Assembly (NCBI RefSeq): GCF_030813245.1
Contig: NZ_JAUSUA010000008.1
Location: 1-64,000 of the forward strand
Length of the DNA stretch: 64,000 bases
Direction: 5' to 3'
From: Alkalicoccobacillus murimartini
Lineage (GTDB): Bacteria > Bacillota > Bacilli > Bacillales > Bacillaceae_D
The notes under the pieces are model-generated. The model did no database searches, had not been told where the DNA came from, and was given only the letters and a program-made list of their open reading frames with translations. A program made the position numbers and the translations under genes. Every line of letters begins with the position of its first letter. Positions within the stretch are counted from its first letter, which is position 1. Shown piece after piece: positions 53,365-63,106 of the stretch.

Positions 53365-54630
53365 ATGAAAGAATGGTTGTATCAACATTTACTTCAATTA
53401 AATACAACAGAAACGATGAATCAACTAGAGGGATTTACACGATTGGGCTATTCGCAGGATGAAGTAAAGGCTATGCAGGCATTTCAAAACATTGCTAAGT
53501 CTCTTAATATGACCACTGAGCGCGATGAGGCTGGAAACATTCATGCAGTATGGAACCCCGCAGGAAGTGACAAATCACCTTTAGCGTTTGTTTCACATCT
53601 CGACACAGTAACAAATGGAGGCGGATACGACGGATTGGCTGGTATTCTCTGTGGTCTGGGGGTAATCAAACGTCTACAGGACGAAAAGTTTAAGCCTGTA
53701 AGGCCAATTTCCATCATCTGTTTTGCTTCAGAAGAGTCTGATCGGTTTGGCGTTTCTACTCTTGGAAGTAAAGCGGTAGCGGGAAAAATTAAAAACGACC
53801 TAAAAGAATCTCTAGCCAGTTTAATAGATAAAAATGGAGTGTCGATCCGGGAAGCTGTAGAGTCGACAGGGCTAAGCTGGGATCATTTTGATCAAGCAGA
53901 GAAAAGCAAAACTAGCTATCACAGAGTCATAGAATTGCATATTGAACAAGGAACACAAATTGAAGTAGCCGGCAAAGAAGCGGCAGCTGTTCAGGCCATA
54001 GCTTGCCCAGTTCGTTTAATCGTAACAATTGATGGAAAAAGCGGTCACACCGGTACAACTCCTATGCATAATAGACAGGACGCTTTGCTAGCAGCTGCCC
54101 CCATTATTAGCTTCACTTCTGCTAAAGCAATTGAATTAGCAGATGAAGCAGGCGTTCCTTTAGTAGCAACCGTTAGCTCAATAGATTGTTCACCAAATGC
54201 CATAACTGTCATCCCTGGAAGGATAGAGCTAGGCATTGATATTAGAAGTGTAGATGATACATCAAAAGAAAAAATGGCACATGCCATTCGGGATGAACTG
54301 ATCAGTGTAGAGCAGGAATTCGGTGTAACAACCAAGGTCCAAGAGCTAGTTAATAACCCCTCCGTTTTACTGGACACTGACGTTCACCAATCACTCCTGG
54401 AATCAATAGAAGAAGCAGGCTACCTTTCTTATTCTATGAACAGCGGCGCAGGACATGATATCATGAACATGGCATCAAAATGGCCTTCGGGTCTTATATT
54501 CATTCCATGCAGAGACGGAGTCAGTCATCACCCATCTGAACATGCAAGCATTGAGGATTTAGAAAAGGGAGTAACAATTATGACACATTACGCCAAAAAA
54601 GAAGCAGGCGGATCCAGCCTTGAAGATTAA
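53365..54630 (+). CDS. M20 amidohydrolase (N-carbamoyl amino acid hydrolase type)
   Basis: 421-residue M20-family hydrolase of the AmaB/HyuC/allantoate-amidohydrolase branch. Metal ligands are in SHLDTVTNGGGYDGLAG, ASEESDRFG and HIEQG; SGHTGTTPM and the C-terminal SGAGHDIM and GVSHHPSE complete the set. Such enzymes hydrolyse carbamoyl or acyl amides of amino acids. ATG start with GGGGCG upstream. It overlaps the following regulator by 11 bases and follows the AbgT transporter, so the three form an uptake-hydrolysis-regulation unit. The exact substrate is open. Confidence 0.9.
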   Translation: MKEWLYQHLLQLNTTETMNQLEGFTRLGYSQDEVKAMQAFQNIAKSLNMTTERDEAGNIHAVWNPAGSDKSPLAFVSHLDTVTNGGGYDGLAGILCGLGVIKRLQDEKFKPVRPISIICFASEESDRFGVSTLGSKAVAGKIKNDLKESLASLIDKNGVSIREAVESTGLSWDHFDQAEKSKTSYHRVIELHIEQGTQIEVAGKEAAAVQAIACPVRLIVTIDGKSGHTGTTPMHNRQDALLAAAPIISFTSAKAIELADEAGVPLVATVSSIDCSPNAITVIPGRIELGIDIRSVDDTSKEKMAHAIRDELISVEQEFGVTTKVQELVNNPSVLLDTDVHQSLLESIEEAGYLSYSMNSGAGHDIMNMASKWPSGLIFIPCRDGVSHHPSEHASIEDLEKGVTIMTHYAKKEAGGSSLED

Positions 54631-55918
54631 GATCGGCACCGTAGGACCAGAGGATTCCGTGGAACTTCTAATGGAAGAAGTTAAAAAATATGAAGAATTT
54701 GAAGCGGTACCATTTTGCTATAAACAAACAAATGAACTAAAAGAGCTCATCAGCAAAGACCAAACCGAGATCGCATACTGGTTGTTTTCTGGTCAGGCGC
54801 CCTATGATGTAGCTGTCTCTAATCAATTAGTAGACAGTCGCAACGCAGTCTATCCTCCGTTATATGGGGCTAGTCTGCTTGGTCGTCTCGTCCAAGGTCA
54901 ATATCAAGAAGGCAAGCTATTTCAATCTGTTAGCCTTGATACCATCCAAGAAAAAGAATTAGATGAAGTGAAACAGGCCTTTTTACCCCCAGAGCTCACT
55001 ATTCACACGCTTTTCTATCCAGGGTATAAGCCTGCCGAAGAAATTATCGCGTTCCATAAAGAGCTCTACAAACAGAAGCAAATTGACGCAGCTTTTACCT
55101 GCATACGAGAAGTATACAGCGAGTTAAAAAAGCAAGGGATTCCTTGTTATCGAGTCACTCCGACCAAGCTATCTATTCAACAAGCATTAAAGTATATCAA
55201 GGAACGTGCGCAATCTCAGCTCTACAAAAAGGCGCAGATTGCGATCGTTGCGATTGAAATCCGAAACTATAACGAAAAAAAGGATACTAGCTCCTATTCA
55301 ATGAAAAGAAAATACCAAGAGCTTGATCTAAAACGATGGCTTCTGCACTATGCCGAAAAGGTAGGCGGCTCTTACATGCAGATCGGCGATGGCACCTTCT
55401 TTATTTACACCACAAGAGGCGAACTCGAATGGCATGGGGACAAGCTATGGTTCCAGTTCATGAAAGACGCCGAAGCCCAAACCACCCTACAAACCAATGT
55501 TGTTGTAGGCTATGGCAGAACAGCCTTAGAAGCAGAGGGCAATGCACGAAGCGCCCTAAAAGAAGCCCAGGACAAAACCAACAGTGTCATCATCTACGTA
55601 GACGAAGACAAACGAAGAACCGAACATCAACCAAATGAACAATCCCTATCCTATGACACAAGGAGAATCGGCCAAGATGGCTCTACTGAAACGTCACTCA
55701 GCCCAGCCATCATCAATAAGGTCCAATCCCTTAGTCGACACTACGGCCAAGACCTCGTCACCGCCCAAGACATCTCCAATTGGCTTAATAGCTCCCTGCG
55801 CAACGCCAACCGCATCCTCGCCAAGCTAGAGGAAATGAACCTCGCCACCCAAACAGGCGGAGAGCAATCCGGGCAAAGGGGAAGGCCAAGGAGAGTGTAT
55901 CGGTTGGAGATTCAATAA
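54620..55918 (+). CDS. Transcription regulator with degenerate GGDEF-like domain and C-terminal HTH
   Basis: 432 residues. Begins KIGTVGPEDSVELLMEEVKK, an N-terminal receptor-like domain. The centre (AQIAIVAIEIRNYN through NVVVGYGRTALEAEGNARSA) resembles GGDEF/nucleotide-cyclase-like folds of PucR-type regulators, without the catalytic GGDEF. The C-terminus is a winged helix (LVTAQDISNWLNSSLRNANR, RGRPRRVYRLE). It overlaps the M20 gene by 11 bases, so it likely senses the same pathway. Base use at the 3' end is unusually C/G-rich. The family name is not certain. Confidence 0.7.
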   Translation: MKIKIGTVGPEDSVELLMEEVKKYEEFEAVPFCYKQTNELKELISKDQTEIAYWLFSGQAPYDVAVSNQLVDSRNAVYPPLYGASLLGRLVQGQYQEGKLFQSVSLDTIQEKELDEVKQAFLPPELTIHTLFYPGYKPAEEIIAFHKELYKQKQIDAAFTCIREVYSELKKQGIPCYRVTPTKLSIQQALKYIKERAQSQLYKKAQIAIVAIEIRNYNEKKDTSSYSMKRKYQELDLKRWLLHYAEKVGGSYMQIGDGTFFIYTTRGELEWHGDKLWFQFMKDAEAQTTLQTNVVVGYGRTALEAEGNARSALKEAQDKTNSVIIYVDEDKRRTEHQPNEQSLSYDTRRIGQDGSTETSLSPAIINKVQSLSRHYGQDLVTAQDISNWLNSSLRNANRILAKLEEMNLATQTGGEQSGQRGRPRRVYRLEIQ

Positions 55919-56053
55919 AACTGAGCAAGCGAAAAAAGCTAGAAGCGAACATGGCCTCTAGCTTTAATTATGTGTAAAGTTATTTTTCCTGAAGATGCAT
56001 AGATAGATCTATAGCCTTATAATAAAAAACATCTTCTTAAAGAGGTGACACCA

Positions 56054-56443
56054 TTGTTAAAAAGAAAATTAATTGCCGCTTTGATCACGTTTATACTGTC
56101 TACACTTTGTATTGCATTAATATCTCCTACACCTAATCTAATAGAGGACTTACGCGTTAGCGGATTAATTGTTTTATGGGGTGTTTTATTCTATCTGTTG
56201 CCGGTCACATTCTTGATTGAATGGATAACACGCAAAGCTAGTTTTGCTCGATTCGCGTTATCATTTTACTTGCATATCCTTTTCGGATTTCTAACTATTT
56301 TTTTCTTATTCTTTCTTTTTTTCTATTCGATGATTGTCTTTTTCATTTTCTTTCTAACAGATGAATTACTTCGGATACTAGATAAAAAGGGTCCACACAA
56401 ACTAAGAACATTCATATTACGTCCTTTTAAACGACTTACTTAA
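56054..56443 (+). CDS. Hypothetical membrane protein, four helices
   Basis: About 129 residues; TTG 56054 is seven bases after GAGGTG, better than the in-frame GTG at 56045 that overlaps the site. Four hydrophobic segments are visible (LIAALITFILSTLCIALI; GLIVLWGVLFYLLPVTFLI; and two Phe-rich helices), with a basic tail PHKLRTFILRPFKRL. The unusual Phe content is in the third and fourth helices. No family recognised. It overlaps the next gene tail-to-tail by eight bases. Confidence 0.6.
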   Translation: MLKRKLIAALITFILSTLCIALISPTPNLIEDLRVSGLIVLWGVLFYLLPVTFLIEWITRKASFARFALSFYLHILFGFLTIFFLFFLFFYSMIVFFIFFLTDELLRILDKKGPHKLRTFILRPFKRLT

Positions 56444-56858
56444 GCTTTCCAAGCTGTTGCATGATCTCTTTTAATTGATCGATCGTTTTCGGCAAGTAGC
56501 TTTGATCTAATTGAAATTCGAAGTCTAATGTATTGGTCTCACTTGGTATGTCTTGAATATGCCCTTTCACATCCAGTTGTCCGAGTGAGTGTAGGGTCAT
56601 TTCAATATAGATTGAGTCCTCACGATTTGAGAAAATGACCTTGCCCTTTAGCTTTTGATAGCCCTCAGTAAGCCCCTGGAATAGTTGATACAATTGATTG
56701 GTTGAAATCCAAACTTCTGCATCACGTACACTATACTTCCCACTTTGAATGGTTATTTCACTCTCAATCTCATCAAAATCATCTCCTATGTCTCTCTCAT
56801 GAGGAGCAAAGCGCATCTCTATAAAGTATGGGCTATCGCCTATTTTAAATGTATGCAT
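56436..56858 (-). CDS. Hypothetical cytosolic protein (immunity-protein-like)
   Basis: 140 residues from ATG 56856-56858; AGGAGG lies 13 bases upstream, rather far. MHTFKIGDSPYFIEMRFAPH, SGKYSVRDAEVWISTNQLYQ and YIEMTLHSLGQLDVKGHI give an alpha/beta pattern with a short C-terminal helix. This recalls WapI-type immunity proteins of polymorphic toxins, but I cannot confirm. No toxin gene is nearby. It stands alone between two convergent genes. Confidence 0.5.
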   Translation of the reverse strand: MHTFKIGDSPYFIEMRFAPHERDIGDDFDEIESEITIQSGKYSVRDAEVWISTNQLYQLFQGLTEGYQKLKGKVIFSNREDSIYIEMTLHSLGQLDVKGHIQDIPSETNTLDFEFQLDQSYLPKTIDQLKEIMQQLGKLK

Positions 56859-56968
56859 GTCTAATTCTGAACCTCCTACTCTTTCACAGGTAATCAACCT
56901 AAAATAGAAGTTCCGAATTTGTTCGCTTCAGAACTTCCTTTATTTATCGTCATTATCTATGCAGCTTG

Positions 56969-58180
56969 TTAGACCATTCGCCCTTTAAACACCGTCTTCT
57001 CTGGCTTAATACGCCTCGCTACTACTTCAGCAGAAGACTCAGCATGAACGAGTATGAAGCTGGCTTCCTCTCCTTTTATCAACCACTCTTGCCTTCCTGC
57101 TTTTGTGATGGATGCCTTGCGACGTGTAATGTAGTTTAGGCTTTGGGCTAACTCCCATTCATCACTCCATCTAGAAGCTTCTGCTAGACGGCTCACTCTT
57201 TCGATGAGATCACCGTTACCAAATGGGGACCATAGGTCAAAGATGTTATCACAACCAACCGAAACCTTTACTCCTTGCTCTTCCAGAAACGCTACAGGAG
57301 GAAATGGCCTACTGATCGGCACACTTGTGATAATCGTGATTCCTGCTTTTGCTAACCAATTGGTTGTCTCCTTAAGTTGGTTTAGTGGAATATCTGCTAA
57401 ACCAAAGGCATGACTAATGAATACATCCTGCTTCAGGTCCGCTTCTATTACTAGTTGAGCAAGGCGTTTCATCGTGAAGGTTCCCAAATAATCAGCATCA
57501 TGTAAATGCAGATCGATCCCTACTTGAAATTCCTTTGCCAATTGGACCATGGTCTGCAACGATTTTTCGATGTCACCGTCTACAGAGGCTGGATCCACAC
57601 CACCTATATAGCGAACCTGATTATATGCCAAAGCTTTCCGTAAAAGCTCGATGGTTTCGTCTTTTAAGAGTCCATGCTGAGGAAAGGCCACGATTTCTAC
57701 GTCTAGTTTATGCTCAAACGTTTGGGTCGCTTTTATGACTTCCTCTAGATTAGATAGTCCGACCTCTGGATAAATATCAACATGTGATCTTACATGAGTC
57801 ACACCATCTTGAGCATACATTTCAAGCAGTCGTTCTGCTCGTTCCTGTGTTGTTGTGTCCAACTGTGGGAGGATGCTCTTCTCCATTTCAAAGCGCTCAA
57901 AAATAGACGTCACTTTTTTCACCGGGCGCCATTTCTCTCCAAGTAAGGTCTTATCAAGATGACAGTGCTTTTCAACTAAGGAAGGTAATAAAAGCAGTCC
58001 TTTTCCTTCCATCTGTGTCTCTGCCTCATCCAGATGATCGCTAGTCGGAAGCACCTCTTCCACCAACCCATCGACGATCTTCACGTGGATGGAGTCCGTC
58101 TTTGTTCCAACGTATTGTCCTTCCTCCTGATGAAACCCTGTTTCGATTCTTACATTTTTGAGCCAATATGAATCGGTCAT
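56969..58180 (-). CDS. CodA-like amidohydrolase, copy 1
   Basis: 403-residue amidohydrolase of the cytosine-deaminase-like group. Metal and active-site positions: EKHCHLDKT (HxH), RSHVDIYPE, LHLHDADYL, ISHAFGLAD and VGCDNIFDLWSPFGN. In CodA the third block is HCDE; here it is HLHD, so the catalytic Glu is replaced and the substrate probably differs from cytosine. ATG after GGAGGG. It follows its paralogue by 18 bases in the same direction, one operon. Cytosolic. Confidence 0.85.
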   Translation of the reverse strand: MTDSYWLKNVRIETGFHQEEGQYVGTKTDSIHVKIVDGLVEEVLPTSDHLDEAETQMEGKGLLLLPSLVEKHCHLDKTLLGEKWRPVKKVTSIFERFEMEKSILPQLDTTTQERAERLLEMYAQDGVTHVRSHVDIYPEVGLSNLEEVIKATQTFEHKLDVEIVAFPQHGLLKDETIELLRKALAYNQVRYIGGVDPASVDGDIEKSLQTMVQLAKEFQVGIDLHLHDADYLGTFTMKRLAQLVIEADLKQDVFISHAFGLADIPLNQLKETTNWLAKAGITIITSVPISRPFPPVAFLEEQGVKVSVGCDNIFDLWSPFGNGDLIERVSRLAEASRWSDEWELAQSLNYITRRKASITKAGRQEWLIKGEEASFILVHAESSAEVVARRIKPEKTVFKGRMV

Positions 58181-58198
58181 TGGTATGCCCTCCTTTAC

Positions 58199-59416
58199 TT
58201 ACAGCTTATTGACGATCATCTTCCCTTTATAAAACACAGCTCTTCTTTCTGCTCGTCTTGCCACAGCCTGTGCACTACAAGTCGCATCAACTAATACAAA
58301 ATCAGCTGGTGAACCAAGTGTTGGCCAGACTCTCTTTCCTTCCTGATCAAGAGGCGTGATATGTCCCGTAATAAACGCAAGAGCCTGGTGTAAAGAGACC
58401 TCATCCTTTTTTCCAAACCGTTCAGCGTATACAGTCGCCTTGTCCAAGCTATCGCCAGTGCCAAATGGAGACCAATGATCAGTAATGCTATCTGCACCTA
58501 ATGAGACCCTCACTCCCTGTTTGTGAAGAAAAGGGATCGGGATCGTTTTACCAAGAGAGACGGTAGAGGTGATGTCTATTTTCTGTTCATGTAATATCTG
58601 AGCCATCTCAGTCAGCTCCCCCTCGCGACTATCTGCTAGTGCTAGAGCGTGACTAATGGTCACGCGTCCTTGCATCTTTGCTTCTTCTGTTAGAGCAGCC
58701 AGACGCTTCATAGTAAACAAACCTAGATGACCGCTATCATGAAGGTGTAAGTCGATCCCTGCATCCGCCTGCACAGCTAATTCCATCATGGTCTGCAAGG
58801 AATGTTCAATGTCTGTATCGATGGTTGCGGGGTCCACACCACCGACGAATGAAGCTCCATTTTTTAATGCTTCCTGCACATAACTTCGTGCTTGTCCTCT
58901 AATCAAGCCTTGCTGCGGGAAGGCGACAATCTCAATATCCGCTTTATCTTTGTACGTCTCTCTCGCCTCAACCGTTGCTTCTAACTGATGAAGCCCTTCA
59001 ATCGATCCGACATTACAGTGAGTACGAATGGTTGTTGTTCCTGACTGGGTCAATAAATCTATGAGCTTTTCAGCACGATCCTTTGTATAGGGTCTCAATT
59101 CTGGCAGTAATCGTTCTTCTTCCTGTAACCGAGTAAAAATCCCACCTGGCGCGCTTGAAGGTGCCTTCCATGGACCACCATAAAACGTCTTATCTAAATG
59201 AATGTGCATATCTCTAAAAGACGGCATGAGTAATAAACCTTTTGCATCAATATAGGGCACATTCTCTTCTGGTTGTTCTTCTTGAATCGTCACAATAGAT
59301 CCTGATTCAATTTGAAGAAAGTAATGCTTTGTCTCAGTGCCAACGACTTCATCACCTTGATAGATAAAACCTGTTTCAAGTGAAACATTAAAGATCCAAA
59401 ATGTAGACGTATTCAT
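58199..59416 (-). CDS. CodA-like amidohydrolase, copy 2
   Basis: 405-residue paralogue of the preceding enzyme, matching block by block: DMHIHLDKTFYGG, RTHCNVGSIEG, LHLHDSGHL, ISHALALAD and SLGADSITDHWSPFGTGD. The two diverge widely, so they probably act on different compounds or successive steps. ATG follows a GGAGGG site on the minus strand. First gene of the pair and divergent from the LysR gene at 59537. Such enzymes deaminate or hydrolyse cyclic ureas and amides; the substrate is unknown. Confidence 0.85.
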   Translation of the reverse strand: MNTSTFWIFNVSLETGFIYQGDEVVGTETKHYFLQIESGSIVTIQEEQPEENVPYIDAKGLLLMPSFRDMHIHLDKTFYGGPWKAPSSAPGGIFTRLQEEERLLPELRPYTKDRAEKLIDLLTQSGTTTIRTHCNVGSIEGLHQLEATVEARETYKDKADIEIVAFPQQGLIRGQARSYVQEALKNGASFVGGVDPATIDTDIEHSLQTMMELAVQADAGIDLHLHDSGHLGLFTMKRLAALTEEAKMQGRVTISHALALADSREGELTEMAQILHEQKIDITSTVSLGKTIPIPFLHKQGVRVSLGADSITDHWSPFGTGDSLDKATVYAERFGKKDEVSLHQALAFITGHITPLDQEGKRVWPTLGSPADFVLVDATCSAQAVARRAERRAVFYKGKMIVNKL

Positions 59417-59471
59417 TTTTCCCTCCTATATTGCCTTTATCAAATGGTAGCACACCCTATAGAGATTTCAT

Positions 59472-59510
59472 TATATGAATAAAATGGAGTAAAGTAAGGT
59501 TTATCATATA
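59472..59510. promoter_or_regulatory. Candidate LysR operator between amidohydrolases and LysR gene
   Basis: TATATGAATAAA (59472) and TTTATCATATA (59500-59510) form an imperfect inverted repeat in the 120-base divergent intergenic region. Position suggests the binding site of the adjacent LysR regulator. Confidence 0.4.
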
Positions 59511-59536
59511 GTAACCATGGTAGAGGATGAATACGG

Positions 59537-60412
59537 ATGGATATTAAGCAATTACGCTACTTCAAAGAGATTGTCGAGCAAGGAAACATCTCGGCTGCAG
59601 CTGAGAAGCTATATATGTCACAGCCTCCACTGAGCCAGCAATTACGTTCGTTGGAACAGGAACTAGATACACTACTATTTCATCGACACGGGCGAAAACT
59701 TGAATTAACAGAAGCTGGACGTTCTCTCTATCAATACACCTTAGAAATTCTGCAGCTGACAGAAGAGGCCAAACAGAACGTAAAAGATATAGGAGCGGGG
59801 TTAACAGGCACATTAAGCGTTGGTATTAACACATTTTCATCGACTGAATTACTGACTAGCATTCAACAATTTTATGAGCTATATCCAAACGTTCATCTAA
59901 AGATTCAGCAGAATGAATCCAGTCACCTTTGTCAGTTAGTAAAGGATCGCACCATTGAAATGGCTCTAATTAGACTCCCTCTACACCTAAGTGAGTTTGA
60001 AGTACTTCATGTAAAGGATGAACCCTTTTATTATGTAACTTCTAATCAAACGCCATTAAACCATACCATCACGTGGCCGCACATAAACGAGTATCCGTTA
60101 ATGCTACCAAGTTCAGAGGGACTTGGCGTATACTCATTGATCCGTGAACGTCTGGCCAAACGAGGAATAGAATCTACACTCGTAGGAGAATGCTCCGACA
60201 TTCAGTTGCTTACCCAAATGGTTGCTCAGAATATGACAAACGCCATTGTTCCAGAAGCCTTTGTGAAGCAGAACACCCATCCATCTATAAAAGCAGTACG
60301 AATAGTAGACGAAGAACCTTTTATCTCACCTGTAGGATTGATTTGGTTAAAGAATCATAACCTATCAAAGCCAGCAGAGAGGTTTTTGGATGAGTTAAGG
60401 GGATTGATTTAG
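59537..60412 (+). CDS. LysR-family transcriptional regulator
   Basis: 291 residues. HTH MDIKQLRYFKEIVEQGNISA then LYMSQPPLSQQLRSLEQELD; effector domain starts GTLSVGINTFSS. A CynR/CatM-like regulator by general shape. ATG after AGAGGATG. Divergent from the amidohydrolase pair (120 bases), so it most likely induces them in response to substrate. Confidence 0.9.
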   Translation: MDIKQLRYFKEIVEQGNISAAAEKLYMSQPPLSQQLRSLEQELDTLLFHRHGRKLELTEAGRSLYQYTLEILQLTEEAKQNVKDIGAGLTGTLSVGINTFSSTELLTSIQQFYELYPNVHLKIQQNESSHLCQLVKDRTIEMALIRLPLHLSEFEVLHVKDEPFYYVTSNQTPLNHTITWPHINEYPLMLPSSEGLGVYSLIRERLAKRGIESTLVGECSDIQLLTQMVAQNMTNAIVPEAFVKQNTHPSIKAVRIVDEEPFISPVGLIWLKNHNLSKPAERFLDELRGLI

Positions 60413-60481
60413 CATAAGAAACCAACGTTCCCTTCATGTCGTATAAAGATCTATCACACACAATAGAGAGGCGACTAGCTA

Positions 60482-60670
60482 ATGGCTTTTTTTTCAATGA
60501 TAAAAAAAGGACAATACTCTATTAGAAAAGGCGCAAAAATCGATGTTTTTAATGAAGCCAATCAAGACTTCTACTTACCGATCCTATCGCTTTTTTATTT
60601 TATGTTTCAGATCTATAAAAAAGAGTCCGACTTTGTGGAGGATTTAATTGAAGAGGTATTTGATCTGTGA
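60482..60670 (+). CDS. Small hypothetical protein, 62 aa
   Basis: ATG 60482 with GAGAGGCG ten bases upstream. MAFFSMIKKGQYSIRKGAKI, then NQDFYLPILSLFYFMFQIYK and an acidic end (DFVEDLIEEVFDL). One hydrophobic segment is too short and aromatic to be a sure membrane helix. Family not recognised. Followed by a good terminator, which supports expression. Confidence 0.45.
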   Translation: MAFFSMIKKGQYSIRKGAKIDVFNEANQDFYLPILSLFYFMFQIYKKESDFVEDLIEEVFDL

Positions 60671-60697
60671 CGGAATTAACTAGATGGAATAAGTAGA

Positions 60698-60728
60698 AGA
60701 AAAAAGGAGCCATTTAGCTCCTTTTTTT
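60698..60728 (+). terminator. Terminator (bidirectional shape)
   Basis: AAAAAAGGAGC and GCTCCTTTTTTT pair around CATTTA, between the small gene and the convergent XRE regulator gene. Confidence 0.85.
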
Positions 60729-60745
60729 AGTTGGATTAAACTTAC

Positions 60746-61198
60746 TTATCTATACTTCTCCTTTAGTTGATCACTGCCAAAGCCACCAAACGCCATCATA
60801 AAGAGTGGCAGAAAGTTAATGATAAGATTCGATCGTCCTTCTAAGATAAGAATGTTTGTATGGAAGAAATAATTTAAAGCAAAAATGATTAGTTTTGATA
60901 TCAATAAAAAGACACCTAATAGAAAGACTGTATCAAAGAAAACCTTCCACTTTGGGTAGGCCAGTTGCTTACTATCTTGAATCACTTTCTCTTTCAACTC
61001 TTCATCACTCCTCAACAATTCATCTATCGTAATCCCAAATAAATCACTCAAACTCATAATCACTTCGATGTTTGGATAGTTTTTTCCGGTCTCCCATTTA
61101 GACACAGACTGACGACTTACATGCATTTTTTCAGCAAGCTCTGCTTGGGACCAGCCCTTCTTTTCTCTTTCTTGTTTCAGTCGTTCACTAAAAATCAT
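60746..61198 (-). CDS. XRE-family regulator with membrane segments
   Basis: About 150 residues. N-terminal HTH_3 domain (FSERLKQEREKKGWSQAELA, SRQSVSKWETGKNYPNIEV) is followed by a linker and two hydrophobic helices (VFLLGVFLLISKLIIFALNYFF; LIINFLPLFMMAFGG). Membrane-tethered XRE regulators of this layout occur in many Firmicutes. I use the second Met (MIFSERL); an ATG three codons earlier is also possible. Target genes are not evident. Confidence 0.8.
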   Translation of the reverse strand: MIFSERLKQEREKKGWSQAELAEKMHVSRQSVSKWETGKNYPNIEVIMSLSDLFGITIDELLRSDEELKEKVIQDSKQLAYPKWKVFFDTVFLLGVFLLISKLIIFALNYFFHTNILILEGRSNLIINFLPLFMMAFGGFGSDQLKEKYR

Positions 61199-61375
61199 GT
61201 ATCTCATCGCCTTTCCATTACACTATCAGTATGAAAGAATCGAGCTGTTCACGTAAAGCTAGTTCTAGGCGCATCAAGGCGCAACCTCTAGTTGCCACCA
61301 TAAAATGCCCCATTACTATCGCTATCATTCAGCATTTTTCCATTTATCCGATTTTCAGCTTGGATTCTACAAATT

Positions 61376-61407
61376 AAAAAGCACCGCCAGATGGCGATGC
61401 TTTTTAT
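61376..61407 (-). terminator. Terminator of TPP-chemoreceptor operon
   Basis: AAAAAGCACCGCC and GGCGATGCTTTTT pair with one mismatch around AGAT; on the minus strand it lies 18 bases past the chemoreceptor stop. Confidence 0.8.
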
Positions 61408-61424
61408 GGTTATAGATGGCTCGG

Positions 61425-62717
61425 TCACGCAGAGACTTTCTCTTCTTCGTCTTCGCTTGAAAGATGTGCATCTTTCAACTGCGCATTTGTCACTCCAGCC
61501 AATGTTTCAGCTGAAGCAGAAATCTCTTCCATAGAGGCACTTAGTTCTTCTGTAACGGCCGCTGCGTTTTGTACAGCTCCGTTTGATTGAACGGCTACTG
61601 ATGATACTTCCTTCATGGTATTTGAAACGTCTTCCATGCTCTCCGTCAGTTCGCCAATTGATTCTGATAAGTCTTGAATAAACTCATCGACTTCTTGCGC
61701 GTTCTCATTGATGGTATGAAAAACAGTTCCCATTTCGCGATTTAAGCCAATACCAACTTCAACTGAATCAGCACCTTGCTGAATCGCTTTAATTGCATCT
61801 TGGCTTCCTTCTTGCACTTCAACAATAAGCTTTTGAATGTTCGCTGTTGCTTCATTTGTTTGTTCAGCAAGCTTGCGGACTTCATCGGCCACAATGGAGA
61901 AGCCACGACCGTGCTCCCCTGCTCGCGCTGCTTCAATCGCAGCATTTAATGCAAGTAGGTTCGTTTGGTTAGAGATGCCTGTAATCAGCATTAAGATCTT
62001 TTCGATTTCTGCTGTTTTTTGTCCAAGTGCTTCAATTCGTTCTTTAGAAGATTCCACATCTTGTCCAATTAAATTCATTTGCTCGATCGATTGTTGAACC
62101 GATGTATTCCCTTTTTTTGCATTTGTATAGGTTGTACTTGATGCTTCAGCAACGAATTGTGTACTTTCACTTATCTCTTTTAAGTTAAAGAAAATAAATG
62201 AAACCGTCTCATCAATTGATTTAATCGCATCGACTTGATCATTATTATTGGACGCCAATTCCTGCATCATTTTTGCAATATCCTCTACTCCAGCACTTGT
62301 TTCGCTTGCCGATACTTGTAGATGATTCGCAGCTTCTGCAGATTGAACTTTCCAATCTTCTTGTTGATGATCATGACTAGTCGGCGACTCAACTTGATGT
62401 GCGCTCGATTTAGTATAGAGAGCATTCAAAAACTGGGCAAACCTATTATTCTGCGTGTCTTCTTCACTTATAAGAATGTCATCCTCTGCCTCTAGACCTT
62501 CTTCAGCTTCTCGTAATGCATGAATGAGCTTGCTGTTAAAAAGAAAGGCAACCGTTCCTACTAGCGCCCAAATGAGTGCAAGTCCAACCCATAAAGTGAT
62601 GTTTCCATCAAGTCCTCCGCCAAGAAGCACGGTTCCAAGAGAGATGAGCATGACACTAATAACTGCTATAAACATACTATTTTGTAGTTTTTTATGAAGT
62701 CTTTTCAAACCGAACAT
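61425..62717 (-). CDS. Chemoreceptor with short membrane anchor and no external sensor
   Basis: 430 residues. Two closely spaced helices (about 14-33 and 37-60) with only a few residues between them (GGGLDGNIT), then a linker and an MCP signalling domain with the canonical tip [20 protein letters not shown]. There is no extracellular ligand domain and no HAMP in the usual place. It must sense from inside or within the membrane, or through a partner. It is five bases after the SpoIIAA-like gene and is the last gene of the TPP-enzyme operon. Confidence 0.88.
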   Translation of the reverse strand: MFGLKRLHKKLQNSMFIAVISVMLISLGTVLLGGGLDGNITLWVGLALIWALVGTVAFLFNSKLIHALREAEEGLEAEDDILISEEDTQNNRFAQFLNALYTKSSAHQVESPTSHDHQQEDWKVQSAEAANHLQVSASETSAGVEDIAKMMQELASNNNDQVDAIKSIDETVSFIFFNLKEISESTQFVAEASSTTYTNAKKGNTSVQQSIEQMNLIGQDVESSKERIEALGQKTAEIEKILMLITGISNQTNLLALNAAIEAARAGEHGRGFSIVADEVRKLAEQTNEATANIQKLIVEVQEGSQDAIKAIQQGADSVEVGIGLNREMGTVFHTINENAQEVDEFIQDLSESIGELTESMEDVSNTMKEVSSVAVQSNGAVQNAAAVTEELSASMEEISASAETLAGVTNAQLKDAHLSSEDEEEKVSA

Positions 62718-62722
62718 TCCTC

Positions 62723-63103
62723 CTAGCTAATCTTTGCGTTCGTTAAATCCACAAATTCAAGCGCCTGATTAATGTCTGTGAACGCACGTACACTGTCATA
62801 CGAACCCGATGTTTTAGATAGACGGTTTAACTGCATTTTTAGTGAAGCACTTGGAGTAATCGTTGCATTCTTCTCAATTCTAGTAGATAGCCATCCCATT
62901 AGTTCTCCCCACACAGCACTCACTTCAGGTGATGCAACAGTTGTCACATTACGGTTGTCATTCAGAAATTTCTTGATGCCTGGTTTACTAATTTGGCTAC
63001 GAACAAAGTCAGCCTGCTCTTGAGCTTCTGCCGGCGTAGTAGCCATTTCTAGATATTTAAAGTAAAACACGTCACCTTCGATTTTGTATTCATAATTTGC
63101 CAT
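62723..63103 (-). CDS. SpoIIAA/STAS-like protein
   Basis: 126 residues; alternating beta-alpha pattern ([56 protein letters not shown]) as in the SpoIIAA-like domain group, where an N-terminal strand pair and a terminal TDxxxAxxFV helix are typical. No catalytic motif. It lies three bases after the CMD-like gene and five before the chemoreceptor, so a regulatory or adaptor role in that signalling unit is plausible. Assignment is by eye. Confidence 0.55.
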   Translation of the reverse strand: MANYEYKIEGDVFYFKYLEMATTPAEAQEQADFVRSQISKPGIKKFLNDNRNVTTVASPEVSAVWGELMGWLSTRIEKNATITPSASLKMQLNRLSKTSGSYDSVRAFTDINQALEFVDLTNAKIS

Positions 63104-63106
63104 TTT

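Noticed and set aside
55336-55829. Arg/His-rich alternate frames within the regulator gene
   Set aside because: Out-of-frame readings of a C/G-rich coding stretch, not a separate gene.
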